From contig CANNFT010000001.1 in assembly GCA_947503895.1 (NCBI GenBank), forward strand, positions 1 through 64,000: 64,000 nucleotides of DNA, read 5' to 3'. Each line of letters starts with the position of its first letter. Position 1 is the first letter of the stretch. Shown piece after piece: positions 56,683 through 64,000 of this stretch. This stretch comes from an uncultured Saccharospirillaceae bacterium. GTDB lineage: Bacteria; Pseudomonadota; Gammaproteobacteria; Pseudomonadales; Oceanobacteraceae. Both the position numbers and the translations under genes were made by a program. A model generated the notes under the pieces. The model made no database searches, was not told the DNA's origin, and was given only the letters and a program-made list of their open reading frames with translations.

Positions 56683-58971
56683 TCAATCTTCGTTGAGCCA
56701 TTCCAATATACTCTTTTTTATACCGTTATCTGCCTTTTTCAGCGTTTTGGCTCTTTCGAAAGTGGAAAGGCCTGTTTTCAGGAGGAGTGTTTTGGCGGTA
56801 TCCCAGCAGCCGTGGTGCTCTACCACGCTGAGTAATATTTTTTTCTCTTCGATCATTAAATTGGCGGAGCTGAGTGCCTCATCCGAGGATCGAGCATTAA
56901 CCTCAACATTGGATAACGATGCATCATCAACCTGTGAAGGGTGAGATGTATGCAAATTTTGCATATTAGTTTGGTCGTTCAACAGGTTATCGGCTGGGTT
57001 ACCGGCCCAGTTCCCATAAGGGCTCGGGGCGATGTCAGATGTGAGTCTGCGAAATAATGTTGATGCGGTTGCTTGTAAGGCAATGGCGTCGTGTCTCAAG
57101 CCTTTAATCACCAGCGCCGAATAGGTCCCACTGGCATGGTCTTGCTTGCTGCCTTGGCGGATCGTGACAAATCCATTCTTTGACCAAAAGCCCAGTACAT
57201 CTGGCGTGGCTGCGAAACTGGAACCTAAGGCATCGTAGTGTTGGTCTCGGTGCCACTCATCTACGTGCTTCAACAGTTTGCTCCCAAGTCCGCTGCGTTG
57301 ATCGTTCGGTTGGCTTGCGATGCGAATAATTCGCGCCATCTTCATGTGTAGGGCTTGCTCCAGCCCCATGTAAAACGCCATGGCTTGTGGGATTAAATGA
57401 CCTGTGGGTCGACGATAACCATTTAAAATAGCTTCGTGCAGCGTTTCGGGGAGAGGGCCTTCATCCGTGGTGATGCATGCACAGAGAACTTGAGAGTCGT
57501 TGAATGGCTGATCATTTAGGCTCGATTGAAGTAAGGCAGGGCGCTCCAAAATAAATAGATGAAGGCCCGGTGCATCTAATAAATCCCTTAAGTCACTGGG
57601 TTTTGTTTGGTAGTGTGCCTGAATCAATAAGCCAAATACGGACGACAGCAACACGGGGTTGGTTATTAATTCGGACTGCTCAACCTTGCGGAACGTTACT
57701 TCGTCCAAATTCGCGGGAATGCGTTTGCAGTGGTCATCGTTATCAGAATAATTGGGACCGTCAGCATTTAAGCAAAGCGCATCAAACAACCACGATTCTA
57801 ATGGATCGTTATAGGCATACCGAATGGGTGTGTGCAGCTTGTATAGACGCCAATTTTTTATGTTCTGGTTGAGATATTTAAAGAAGCGAAGTTGAAAGCC
57901 TTTACCTGTTCCTTCGTAACCGTGCGTGGTGGTGGCCATTACACTGTGAGCACTTTTTTCAGCCCATTTTATGAGTAAGGGAATGGGAATCGATGCGGCC
58001 TCGTCAACCAGTAAAATGTCTTCAGCACGAACAACGTTAAGAACATCTTCAGGTGGAATGAAGGTCATGCCATCTTGACTGGGATTTTGTGCGGTAGGCT
58101 CACTAGCGCTAAGTTTCAGCTTTTGAGCCTGTGCAAAATTGAACCCTTCGTAAACGGAAGTCGTGGCGCGTTTGTGAGGCGCTGTCAAATAAACAGTACG
58201 ACCCATCTGAACAAAAGCGTAAGCCATCATACCTAATAAAAACGATTTTCCGCGGCCTCTATCTGCGGTTAGCACGTGGCAGGTTTCAATTGGGTGGTGG
58301 ATGATGGCATCAAACACCGTGCGTTGTTCATCTGAAAAACCTGTTGTTGGGTCAATCACCTTTGATGTAAATGCTGACGTTGGCGCTTGCGGTTCTACGA
58401 ATGAAGGATGGGTCGAGTTAGAGGCGTATTCGGATGAGAATTGAGTGCGTGATATACCCCCGTCTTTTCCGGCAACAGAATAAAAGTGAATTCCGAAATG
58501 TGATTGTCCACTGTGCAGCAACTTATGGAGTAGTTTTGGGCTGCCTTGGTTGTGCATATTGAATGGCGTGCGCTGCTTGGAATAATCGTCGAGGAAATGC
58601 GGCCATTCATCAATAGGAGGCGATAAGATAATGAGTAATCCGCCACCGCGCACTGTTCCGCTTAATGCTGCTAATGTATCTGGATATAACCCTGTATGTG
58701 CATTGTGTATGGCAACTTTGCATTGTTGGCCCAGTACATGATCAGGTCGGCGAATATTACGATGAACGCCAAACGCCATTTCATCTGGCAGATTGCCAGT
58801 GATCAAAACTTCTGGCGGGATATTTTTTGATGATGTTAGACAGCGAACCCAAGGTTGCAGGCTGGCCCATAGGTCCATTTCAGCGCCAGATAAAAAGAGA
58901 ACTTGGCGACAAAATAGTCGATCGCTGCGCTCAAGGAGTTGATCAATAATGGAATGCAGCTGATTCAACAT
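56683..58971 (-). CDS. tmcA: tRNA(Met) cytidine acetyltransferase TmcA
   Basis: A 762-residue enzyme that forms N4-acetylcytidine at the wobble base of elongator tRNA(Met). It has the ATPase domain with TADRGRGKSFLLG near 234-246, the LLVDEAASIPIPLL Walker B, and a GNAT acetyltransferase domain (RIIRIASQPNDQRSGLGSKLL). The start at 58971 fits the family; the frame is open to 59256 but would overlap dcd. It is about 90 residues longer than the E. coli enzyme, mostly at the C-terminus, with a low-complexity Ser/Asn linker. Confidence 0.95.
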   Translation of the reverse strand: MLNQLHSIIDQLLERSDRLFCRQVLFLSGAEMDLWASLQPWVRCLTSSKNIPPEVLITGNLPDEMAFGVHRNIRRPDHVLGQQCKVAIHNAHTGLYPDTLAALSGTVRGGGLLIILSPPIDEWPHFLDDYSKQRTPFNMHNQGSPKLLHKLLHSGQSHFGIHFYSVAGKDGGISRTQFSSEYASNSTHPSFVEPQAPTSAFTSKVIDPTTGFSDEQRTVFDAIIHHPIETCHVLTADRGRGKSFLLGMMAYAFVQMGRTVYLTAPHKRATTSVYEGFNFAQAQKLKLSASEPTAQNPSQDGMTFIPPEDVLNVVRAEDILLVDEAASIPIPLLIKWAEKSAHSVMATTTHGYEGTGKGFQLRFFKYLNQNIKNWRLYKLHTPIRYAYNDPLESWLFDALCLNADGPNYSDNDDHCKRIPANLDEVTFRKVEQSELITNPVLLSSVFGLLIQAHYQTKPSDLRDLLDAPGLHLFILERPALLQSSLNDQPFNDSQVLCACITTDEGPLPETLHEAILNGYRRPTGHLIPQAMAFYMGLEQALHMKMARIIRIASQPNDQRSGLGSKLLKHVDEWHRDQHYDALGSSFAATPDVLGFWSKNGFVTIRQGSKQDHASGTYSALVIKGLRHDAIALQATASTLFRRLTSDIAPSPYGNWAGNPADNLLNDQTNMQNLHTSHPSQVDDASLSNVEVNARSSDEALSSANLMIEEKKILLSVVEHHGCWDTAKTLLLKTGLSTFERAKTLKKADNGIKKSILEWLNED

Positions 58972-59044
58972 AATTAACTTAGTACCCATGCCCTGAGGTC
59001 TGCTAGAATCCGCACAGTTTAACGAAATTGGAAGCGATTGCATC

Positions 59045-59626
59045 ATGCGTTTAAGTGACGGCGACATAGAAGAAGCATTGGAATCAGGCCGTATCAAACT
59101 CCACCCAGAGCCTCCGCTTTCGGCGATTTCTGGAATCAGTGTTGATTTGCGCTTGGCCGATAGCTTTCGGGTGTTTAGTAATAATTCTGCCCCGTACTTA
59201 GATTTATCCGGTGACCGAGATGAATTAGGTCGTAATATTGATCGCATTATGAGCAAGGAAATCCAGATAGCAGAAGGGGACTCCTTGTTTATCCACCCAG
59301 GTGAGTTGGTATTAGGCTCTACGCTTGAAGCAGTGGATATCCCCGACGACCTAGTGGGTTGGTTAGATGGTCGTTCAAGTTTGGCACGCCTAGGATTGAT
59401 GGTTCACGTCACAGCAGGGCGGATTGATCCGGGTTGGCAGGGGCAAGTGGTACTTGAATTCTATAACAATGGCAAAATGCCATTGGCATTGCGCCCAGGT
59501 ATGATTATTTGTGCTTTAAGTTTTGAAATGTTGAGCAGCCCTGCTAAGCGCCCGTATCGTTTGCGTGAAGACGCTAAATATCGGAATCAAACGGGCCCAA
59601 CGTCATCAAGGATCGAAAAAGACTAA
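59045..59626 (+). CDS. dcd: dCTP deaminase
   Basis: A 193-residue enzyme converting dCTP to dUTP for dTTP synthesis. Family blocks: [17 protein letters not shown] at the start, [10 protein letters not shown] near 113 and the catalytic [10 protein letters not shown]. Divergent from tmcA, with 73 bp between. Full length. Confidence 0.96.
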   Translation: MRLSDGDIEEALESGRIKLHPEPPLSAISGISVDLRLADSFRVFSNNSAPYLDLSGDRDELGRNIDRIMSKEIQIAEGDSLFIHPGELVLGSTLEAVDIPDDLVGWLDGRSSLARLGLMVHVTAGRIDPGWQGQVVLEFYNNGKMPLALRPGMIICALSFEMLSSPAKRPYRLREDAKYRNQTGPTSSRIEKD

Positions 59627-59797
59627 GCCGATTTTGTCATGGCGGCCGTATTTACTATGAGTGGTTATCACTCAGTAGACGTCTACGTATGATGTGCACA
59701 TCCGCATTTAATGTATTTGGTGATCAAATCAAAATGCGAGCATGTGCGCGGTATCTCTCTTCCTAGACTTTGTTGTTTTGCCAGCGTTGAGTTCTGA

Positions 59798-60742
59798 ATG
59801 AACGCAAATCCTCTTTCCTTGTTTTTATGTACCGCTGCTGCGCTCATTGCGTTTGCTGGAAACTCTATACTCTGCCGTTATGCACTGGGCGAGCAATCGA
59901 TAGACGCTGCAAGTTTCACTGGCGTTCGATTGCTGTCTGGAATGGGTGCTTTGTGGCTAATGATTTGGGTACGAAAAACGGTCAAAGGTGCATCAGGAAC
60001 TCATTTTTCAGATATGCACGTCAGCACCTTAAAGAACGAATCGCTGTCCGTATTTCCCGTGAGACTGAGCGAGTGGTGGCCAGCCGTTAATCTATTTATC
60101 TACGCAGCTGCTTTTTCATACGCCTACGTATCCCTTGATACCGGTGTGGGTGCGTTAATTTTATTCACTTCGGTGCAGCTTACGATGGTCGTGGTGAGTC
60201 TGATTAAAGGATATCGTCTGCAATTTACAGAATGGATTGGATTGGCAATTGCCTTTTCAGGTTTTGTGTATCTTGTGCTCCCCGAATTAACCACACCTTC
60301 TTTAACGGGATTTATTTTAATGTTTTTCTCGGGCACGGCGTGGGGGTTTTATACGTTGGCCGGTCGAACATCGGTGGATGCATTGAAGTACACCGCTTTA
60401 AATTTTCAACGAACCTTGCCATTTATTCTAATGTTGTTTGGCAGCATGTTTGGTTTAGGATATTGGAATCAAATAGAGTTATCGGTTGAAGGCATCCTTT
60501 TCGCGGTCATATCAGGTTCGCTCGCATCGGGTGCGGGATATGCGATCTGGTACGGGGTGTTGCAGCATATTACGAGCATGGCGGCTGCCGTTTTACAATT
60601 ATTGGTGCCGGTATTAGCAACCTTGGGTGGGATCGTTTTTTCAGGTGAAACGCTCACTTTTCGATTGGTGGTGGCGTCTATGTTGATTTTAGGCGGAATA
60701 TTGTTGGTGGTGCTAAGCAAGCGTTCTAGCCCGGCAGAGTAG
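59798..60742 (+). CDS. EamA-family drug/metabolite exporter
   Basis: A 314-residue membrane protein with about ten spans, the two-repeat EamA layout (first repeat to about 165, second after). No residues identify the substrate. It starts with AGTTCTGA just upstream rather than a strong ribosome site. Stands alone between dcd and minus-strand genes. Confidence 0.86.
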   Translation: MNANPLSLFLCTAAALIAFAGNSILCRYALGEQSIDAASFTGVRLLSGMGALWLMIWVRKTVKGASGTHFSDMHVSTLKNESLSVFPVRLSEWWPAVNLFIYAAAFSYAYVSLDTGVGALILFTSVQLTMVVVSLIKGYRLQFTEWIGLAIAFSGFVYLVLPELTTPSLTGFILMFFSGTAWGFYTLAGRTSVDALKYTALNFQRTLPFILMLFGSMFGLGYWNQIELSVEGILFAVISGSLASGAGYAIWYGVLQHITSMAAAVLQLLVPVLATLGGIVFSGETLTFRLVVASMLILGGILLVVLSKRSSPAE

Positions 60743-60747
60743 GGCAT

Positions 60748-60773
60748 TAAAAAAGCCCGACGAATGCGGGCTG
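60748..60773 (-). terminator. Terminator of the small periplasmic gene
   Basis: AGCCCG (60754-60759) and CGGGCT (60767-60772) pair; on the minus strand a T6 run follows. Confidence 0.8.
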
Positions 60774-60799
60774 ATTATTAGAGCTACCCTTTAGGGTAT

Positions 60800-60994
60800 T
60801 TAGCGGTCAATCTCTTCATCAGAGTCCGAATCCGATTCTGCCTGATCTTTTTTGCATTCTTCTATATAGGCGGCTAGTTCACTGGCCTCAATACCATCTT
60901 CTTTAGCCCATTTTTTACACTGTATTTCCAATAGTGCTTCATTCGCATGGATATTGATCGCGAATAGAGTAAACAGGAGTAGCAGGTATTTCAT
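60800..60994 (-). CDS. Small secreted acidic protein
   Basis: 64 residues from the ATG at 60994. A signal peptide (MKYLLLLFTLFAINIHA) precedes a short mature part with two Cys (IQCKKWA; IEECKKD) able to form a disulfide, and a very acidic tail SDSDSDEEIDR. The frame is open to 61108 but that part looks like untranslated sequence. It has its own terminator. No family recognised. Confidence 0.7.
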   Translation of the reverse strand: MKYLLLLFTLFAINIHANEALLEIQCKKWAKEDGIEASELAAYIEECKKDQAESDSDSDEEIDR

Positions 60995-61254
60995 AGGTAC
61001 ACTCTTGGTGTGGGTCGATAGACACAGGTTAATGTGGTGCCAAAATTGGGCGCTCATACTAGCAAAGATTTGATGGAACACGTAGTGCAATCGGCGACCA
61101 AATATCACTTAATACGACATTATATGTAGTAAATTCAGTCTTTATGTATGCAATGTAAGGGCATGTAATTTTTTGTATATTTGAGTGAGTCATTCTTTGT
61201 TTTATGACGAGATTTATACGTTTTTTTCGCTTTGGGTATTTGCTGGATGCTCGT

Positions 61255-61989
61255 TTAATCTGTAAAAGCTTTTAAGGTTTTTCCACCGACCTTTGCTTCG
61301 TAAAGCGTAATGGTTTGGCCGCCACCTTTTGGTCGTTTTTGACTGATTTTAACTAAAATATAGCCGTAGTCGACAGCGAACCAAATGCGGGTATTTAAAT
61401 CATTATATTTATTGATGCGTTGTTTAACTTCGATGGTTTTTATTTTTCCATTAGGCGTTTCAAGCTGAGTTTCGCCAATAATTTCAAATTCGTAGGTTTT
61501 CAGTTTGTGCTTGTAGATCACAGGATAGCTCAGCTCAGTTTTGTTGTTGATTAGATCAAGTCGTAATTGTTCTTGATAACTTAAACTGTCTTGAGCTCCC
61601 ACCGGAAGTTCGTAGTCCCAAAATTTCTTTTCGTGCCCGCCCCATACTTTCTTTTTGTCCCAGTGAAACACCTGTTCCCTTTTTTCTTTGGATAATAAAC
61701 CCGATGTTTTGTACACATAGTTTTGAGGTACAAGCTGGTTGTCTATAAGTTCAAGAGAGGAATGCTCACGTAAATCTGCGAGAGACGAATTCACTTCAAA
61801 ATTGAGTTGCCAGCGACCATCGCTGTCAGGTTTGAGGCTTCGTTTCGCCTCCACCGTGATGGGGAACCAGCCACGATCCCATTCTGCTTGGAATTTAGCT
61901 TCATAAGGGATGGGGCCTTGGCTTGCAGTGGCCGATAGAGTGAAAAGAGTGAGGCTTAGGTAGCCGAGAAAAGTATTGAATAAACGCAA
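61255..61989 (-). CDS. DUF3108 periplasmic protein
   Basis: A 244-residue protein with a signal peptide ending TASQG near residue 25. It matches the DUF3108 layout: beta-rich, with LVPQNYVYKTSGL, GAQDSLSYQEQLRLDL and DYGYILVKISQKRPKG. Commonly found just downstream of purM-purN in gammaproteobacteria, as here. Function unknown. Confidence 0.85.
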   Translation of the reverse strand: MRLFNTFLGYLSLTLFTLSATASQGPIPYEAKFQAEWDRGWFPITVEAKRSLKPDSDGRWQLNFEVNSSLADLREHSSLELIDNQLVPQNYVYKTSGLLSKEKREQVFHWDKKKVWGGHEKKFWDYELPVGAQDSLSYQEQLRLDLINNKTELSYPVIYKHKLKTYEFEIIGETQLETPNGKIKTIEVKQRINKYNDLNTRIWFAVDYGYILVKISQKRPKGGGQTITLYEAKVGGKTLKAFTD

Positions 61990-62064
61990 AAGTAGAGTGC
62001 TCCGAGCATACGTTTGGTATGGGAGCAGTATAAACAGGAATAGTTCCTCTTACCTAGATTTAGT

Positions 62065-62097
62065 CAGCAAACAGGCTGGAGAACAGTCTGTTTGCTG
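62065..62097. terminator. Possible hairpin after purN
   Basis: CAGCAAACAG (62065-62074) pairs with CTGTTTGCTG (62088-62097). The T run is on the plus side only, so it is a weak terminator for purN; it may mark the purMN/DUF3108 boundary. Confidence 0.45.
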
Positions 62098-62117
62098 GTT
62101 TTTATCGAAATAAGCGG

Positions 62118-62786
62118 TTATGCGTCAGAATTGAGGCGAATGCCTGATTCTGGCAGTAGCTTGTCGTCGAAATATACATCGCCTTTAGACAGTTGCAATC
62201 GACCCTCAATGAACCACTTTACGCCAATCGGGTAGATGATGTGCTCTTGTGCTTGAATGCGTAGACGGAGTGCCTCAGCGTCGTCACTTTCATGAACAGG
62301 CACCACGGCTTGCAAGATATTAGGGCCGCCATCTAAATCTTCGGTGACAAAGTGCACGGTGACACCGTGCTCTTTATCGCCTGCATCAATGGCACGCTGG
62401 TGCGTGCTCAGGCCTTTATACTTTGGCAGTAAAGAAGGGTGAATATTGAGTAGTTTTCCTTTGTAGCGTCGTACAAAGTCAGGCGTAAGAATGCGCATGA
62501 ACCCAGCTAATACAACCGCATCAGGTGTGTATTCGTCGATGGCACGCATTAAGTGAGCATCGAATTCTTCACGTGTACCATAGTCTTTATGGTCGACGAC
62601 TTGGGTGACGATACCCGCTTCTTTTGCTTTATCTAAGCCTTGAGCGTCCGGCTTGTTACTAATGACGGCAAGAATCTCGCCGTCAATGTCTTGCTTTGCA
62701 CAGGCTTCTGCAATAGCGAGCATGTTCGAGCCAGAACCCGAAATGAGTACAACAATGCGGGCAGGTTCAACTGGATCAGCTTTCAC
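62118..62786 (-). CDS. purN: Phosphoribosylglycinamide formyltransferase
   Basis: A 222-residue folate-dependent enzyme of purine synthesis. ISGSGSNMLAI at the start binds the substrate phosphate; catalytic NIHPSLLPKYKG (Asn, His) near 109 and the Asp in VTEDLDGG. It begins 3 bp after purM ends. Confidence 0.96.
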   Translation of the reverse strand: MKADPVEPARIVVLISGSGSNMLAIAEACAKQDIDGEILAVISNKPDAQGLDKAKEAGIVTQVVDHKDYGTREEFDAHLMRAIDEYTPDAVVLAGFMRILTPDFVRRYKGKLLNIHPSLLPKYKGLSTHQRAIDAGDKEHGVTVHFVTEDLDGGPNILQAVVPVHESDDAEALRLRIQAQEHIIYPIGVKWFIEGRLQLSKGDVYFDDKLLPESGIRLNSDA

Positions 62787-62789
62787 AGA

Positions 62790-63845
62790 TTATTCCTCAT
62801 CCACGCCTTTCACGATCACTTGCTCCGCATCAGCGACGGCTTGTTTGATAGAACCCACCAACGTCGCGGTTTCGCCTTCGCTGTTCAGTAGGTCAATGGC
62901 CTTTTGCGCCTGCTCTTGAGGTACCACGATGACCATGCCCAGTCCGCAGTTAAACGTACGGTGCATTTCATGCCAGTCAACATTGCCTTTTTCTTGTAGC
63001 CAATCAAAGACTGCTGGTCGATCCCATGCAGCGCCATCTATGTAGGCTTGCGTGTTCTCTGGTAAGACGCGCGGGATGTTTTCATATAGACCGCCGCCGG
63101 TGATGTGGCAGATGGAATGCACTTCGACATTTTCAATTAATTTGAGGAGTGGCTTAACGTATATGCGAGTCGGTGCAAGTAGGGCATCGCCCAGCTTCTC
63201 GTCACCAAGTATCTCGTCTAAATCGGCATTAGAGACTTCGATAATTTTACGAACTAAGGAATAACCATTGGAATGGGGGCCTGACGAGCGTAGGCCAATA
63301 ATAGCGTCGCCAACTTGCACTTTTGAACCGTCAATGATGTCTTCTTTCTCGACAACGCCCACACAGAAGCCGGCCAAATCGTAGTCTTCACCCTCGTACA
63401 TGCCTGGCATTTCTGCCGTTTCACCACCCACCAATGAGCAGCCTGACATCTCACAGCCTTTACCAATACCGGTTACAACATCGGTAGCTACATCCACATT
63501 GAGCTTGCCTGTGGCGTAGTAATCCAAGAAGAATAGGGGCTCTGCGCCACATACCACTAAATCGTTCACACACATGGATACCAAATCTATGCCGATGGTG
63601 TCATGCTTGCCCAAATCCATAGCAAGGCGTAATTTGGTGCCGACACCATCAGTACCACTGACGAGTATGGGTTCTTTGTATTTTGTTGGGAGGCTGCACA
63701 AAGCGCCGAAGCCTCCTAAGCCACCCATCACTTCAGGACGACGAGTTTTCTTAACAACGCCTTTAATGCGGTCAACAAGTGCGTTACCTGCATCAATGTC
63801 GACACCAGCGTCTTTGTAGCTAAGTGACTTTTTTTGCTCGGTCAT
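62790..63845 (-). CDS. purM: Phosphoribosylformylglycinamidine cyclo-ligase
   Basis: A 351-residue AIR synthetase that closes the imidazole ring using ATP. Family blocks: [20 protein letters not shown] at the start, [24 protein letters not shown] and [16 protein letters not shown]. Coupled to purN. The ribosome site AGCTCCCCC... (minus strand: GGGGGAGCT upstream of the start) is visible. Confidence 0.97.
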   Translation of the reverse strand: MTEQKKSLSYKDAGVDIDAGNALVDRIKGVVKKTRRPEVMGGLGGFGALCSLPTKYKEPILVSGTDGVGTKLRLAMDLGKHDTIGIDLVSMCVNDLVVCGAEPLFFLDYYATGKLNVDVATDVVTGIGKGCEMSGCSLVGGETAEMPGMYEGEDYDLAGFCVGVVEKEDIIDGSKVQVGDAIIGLRSSGPHSNGYSLVRKIIEVSNADLDEILGDEKLGDALLAPTRIYVKPLLKLIENVEVHSICHITGGGLYENIPRVLPENTQAYIDGAAWDRPAVFDWLQEKGNVDWHEMHRTFNCGLGMVIVVPQEQAQKAIDLLNSEGETATLVGSIKQAVADAEQVIVKGVDEE

Positions 63846-64000
63846 AAGGGGGAGCTCTATGTCTGGAATGAGAAGGATGTGTAAAATTGGTGCGAGATTT
63901 TATCACTTGCGACAGCACATTAGAATTCTATCTGGCGCACATAATCGATTGAAAGGGCTGTATTTTTTCTAAAATTTGTCAGAATACGGGTAATTAATTT

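Noticed and set aside
59045..59256. Extended N-terminus of TmcA overlapping dcd
   Set aside because: The open frame is the reverse complement of dcd coding sequence; the family start fits 58971.

Overview
The window reads as chromosomal DNA of a marine-type gammaproteobacterium. It carries a complete Na+-NQR operon and a complete Rnf operon, an Anr-type regulator beside a full cbb3 oxidase locus, a TAXI-TRAP transporter, RlmM, TmcA, and an mfd-gap pair of the kind seen in Pseudomonas and Oceanospirillales. A relative of Oceanospirillales such as Saccharospirillaceae is a reasonable guess, but nothing here fixes the genus. No rRNA, tRNA or CRISPR array was seen.

Layout. 1-85 is an 8-bp tandem repeat. 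189-5983 holds csiV-mfd facing gap. 6364-12228 is nqrABCDEF. 12671-15881 encodes a 3D-domain lipoprotein and a large secreted polysaccharide deacetylase-caspase-TPR protein. 15.9-24.5 kb is an AT-rich plastic region with decayed secreted-protein genes, a paralogous DxNxDG family, a lipoprotein, short ORF stubs, an IS30-family element, a complete IS5-like element with target duplication and a second IS tail. A broken copy of the anr 3' end (about 16.60-16.94 kb) repeats the intact one at 24.56-24.91 kb, so the plastic region lies between direct repeats. 24.5-35.1 kb, all on the minus strand, is the cbb3 oxidase locus: ccoNOQP, ccoG, ccoH-I-S, a SafE-like gene and anr. 35.9-39.3 kb holds an alpha/beta hydrolase, rlmM, folE2 and gloA. 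39.3-45.9 kb is rnfABCDGE-nth. 46.6-50.6 kb is a TAXI-TRAP transporter. 50.8-51.5 kb is a graveyard of a LysR gene and an IS5-like transposase. 51.6-63.8 kb is housekeeping: a GFA-like protein, cysE, metG, apbC, tmcA, dcd, an EamA exporter, a DUF3108 protein, purN and purM.

How it fits together. Nqr and Rnf are related membrane redox pumps that exchange electrons with the quinone pool and with NADH or ferredoxin. The cbb3 oxidase is the high-affinity terminal oxidase, with its copper (CcoI), assembly (CcoG/H/S) and oxygen-control (Anr) genes alongside. A good Anr/FNR-like box sits upstream of ccoN. Part of the window is therefore a respiratory-energy neighbourhood interrupted by a mobile, decaying region next to anr.

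Most unusual content: the deacetylase-caspase-TPR fusion with its 3D-domain lipoprotein neighbour, and the array of secreted proteins paired with truncated [IL]KxxEGxY ORF stubs, which resembles eroding effector/immunity-type cassettes. That last reading is inference.
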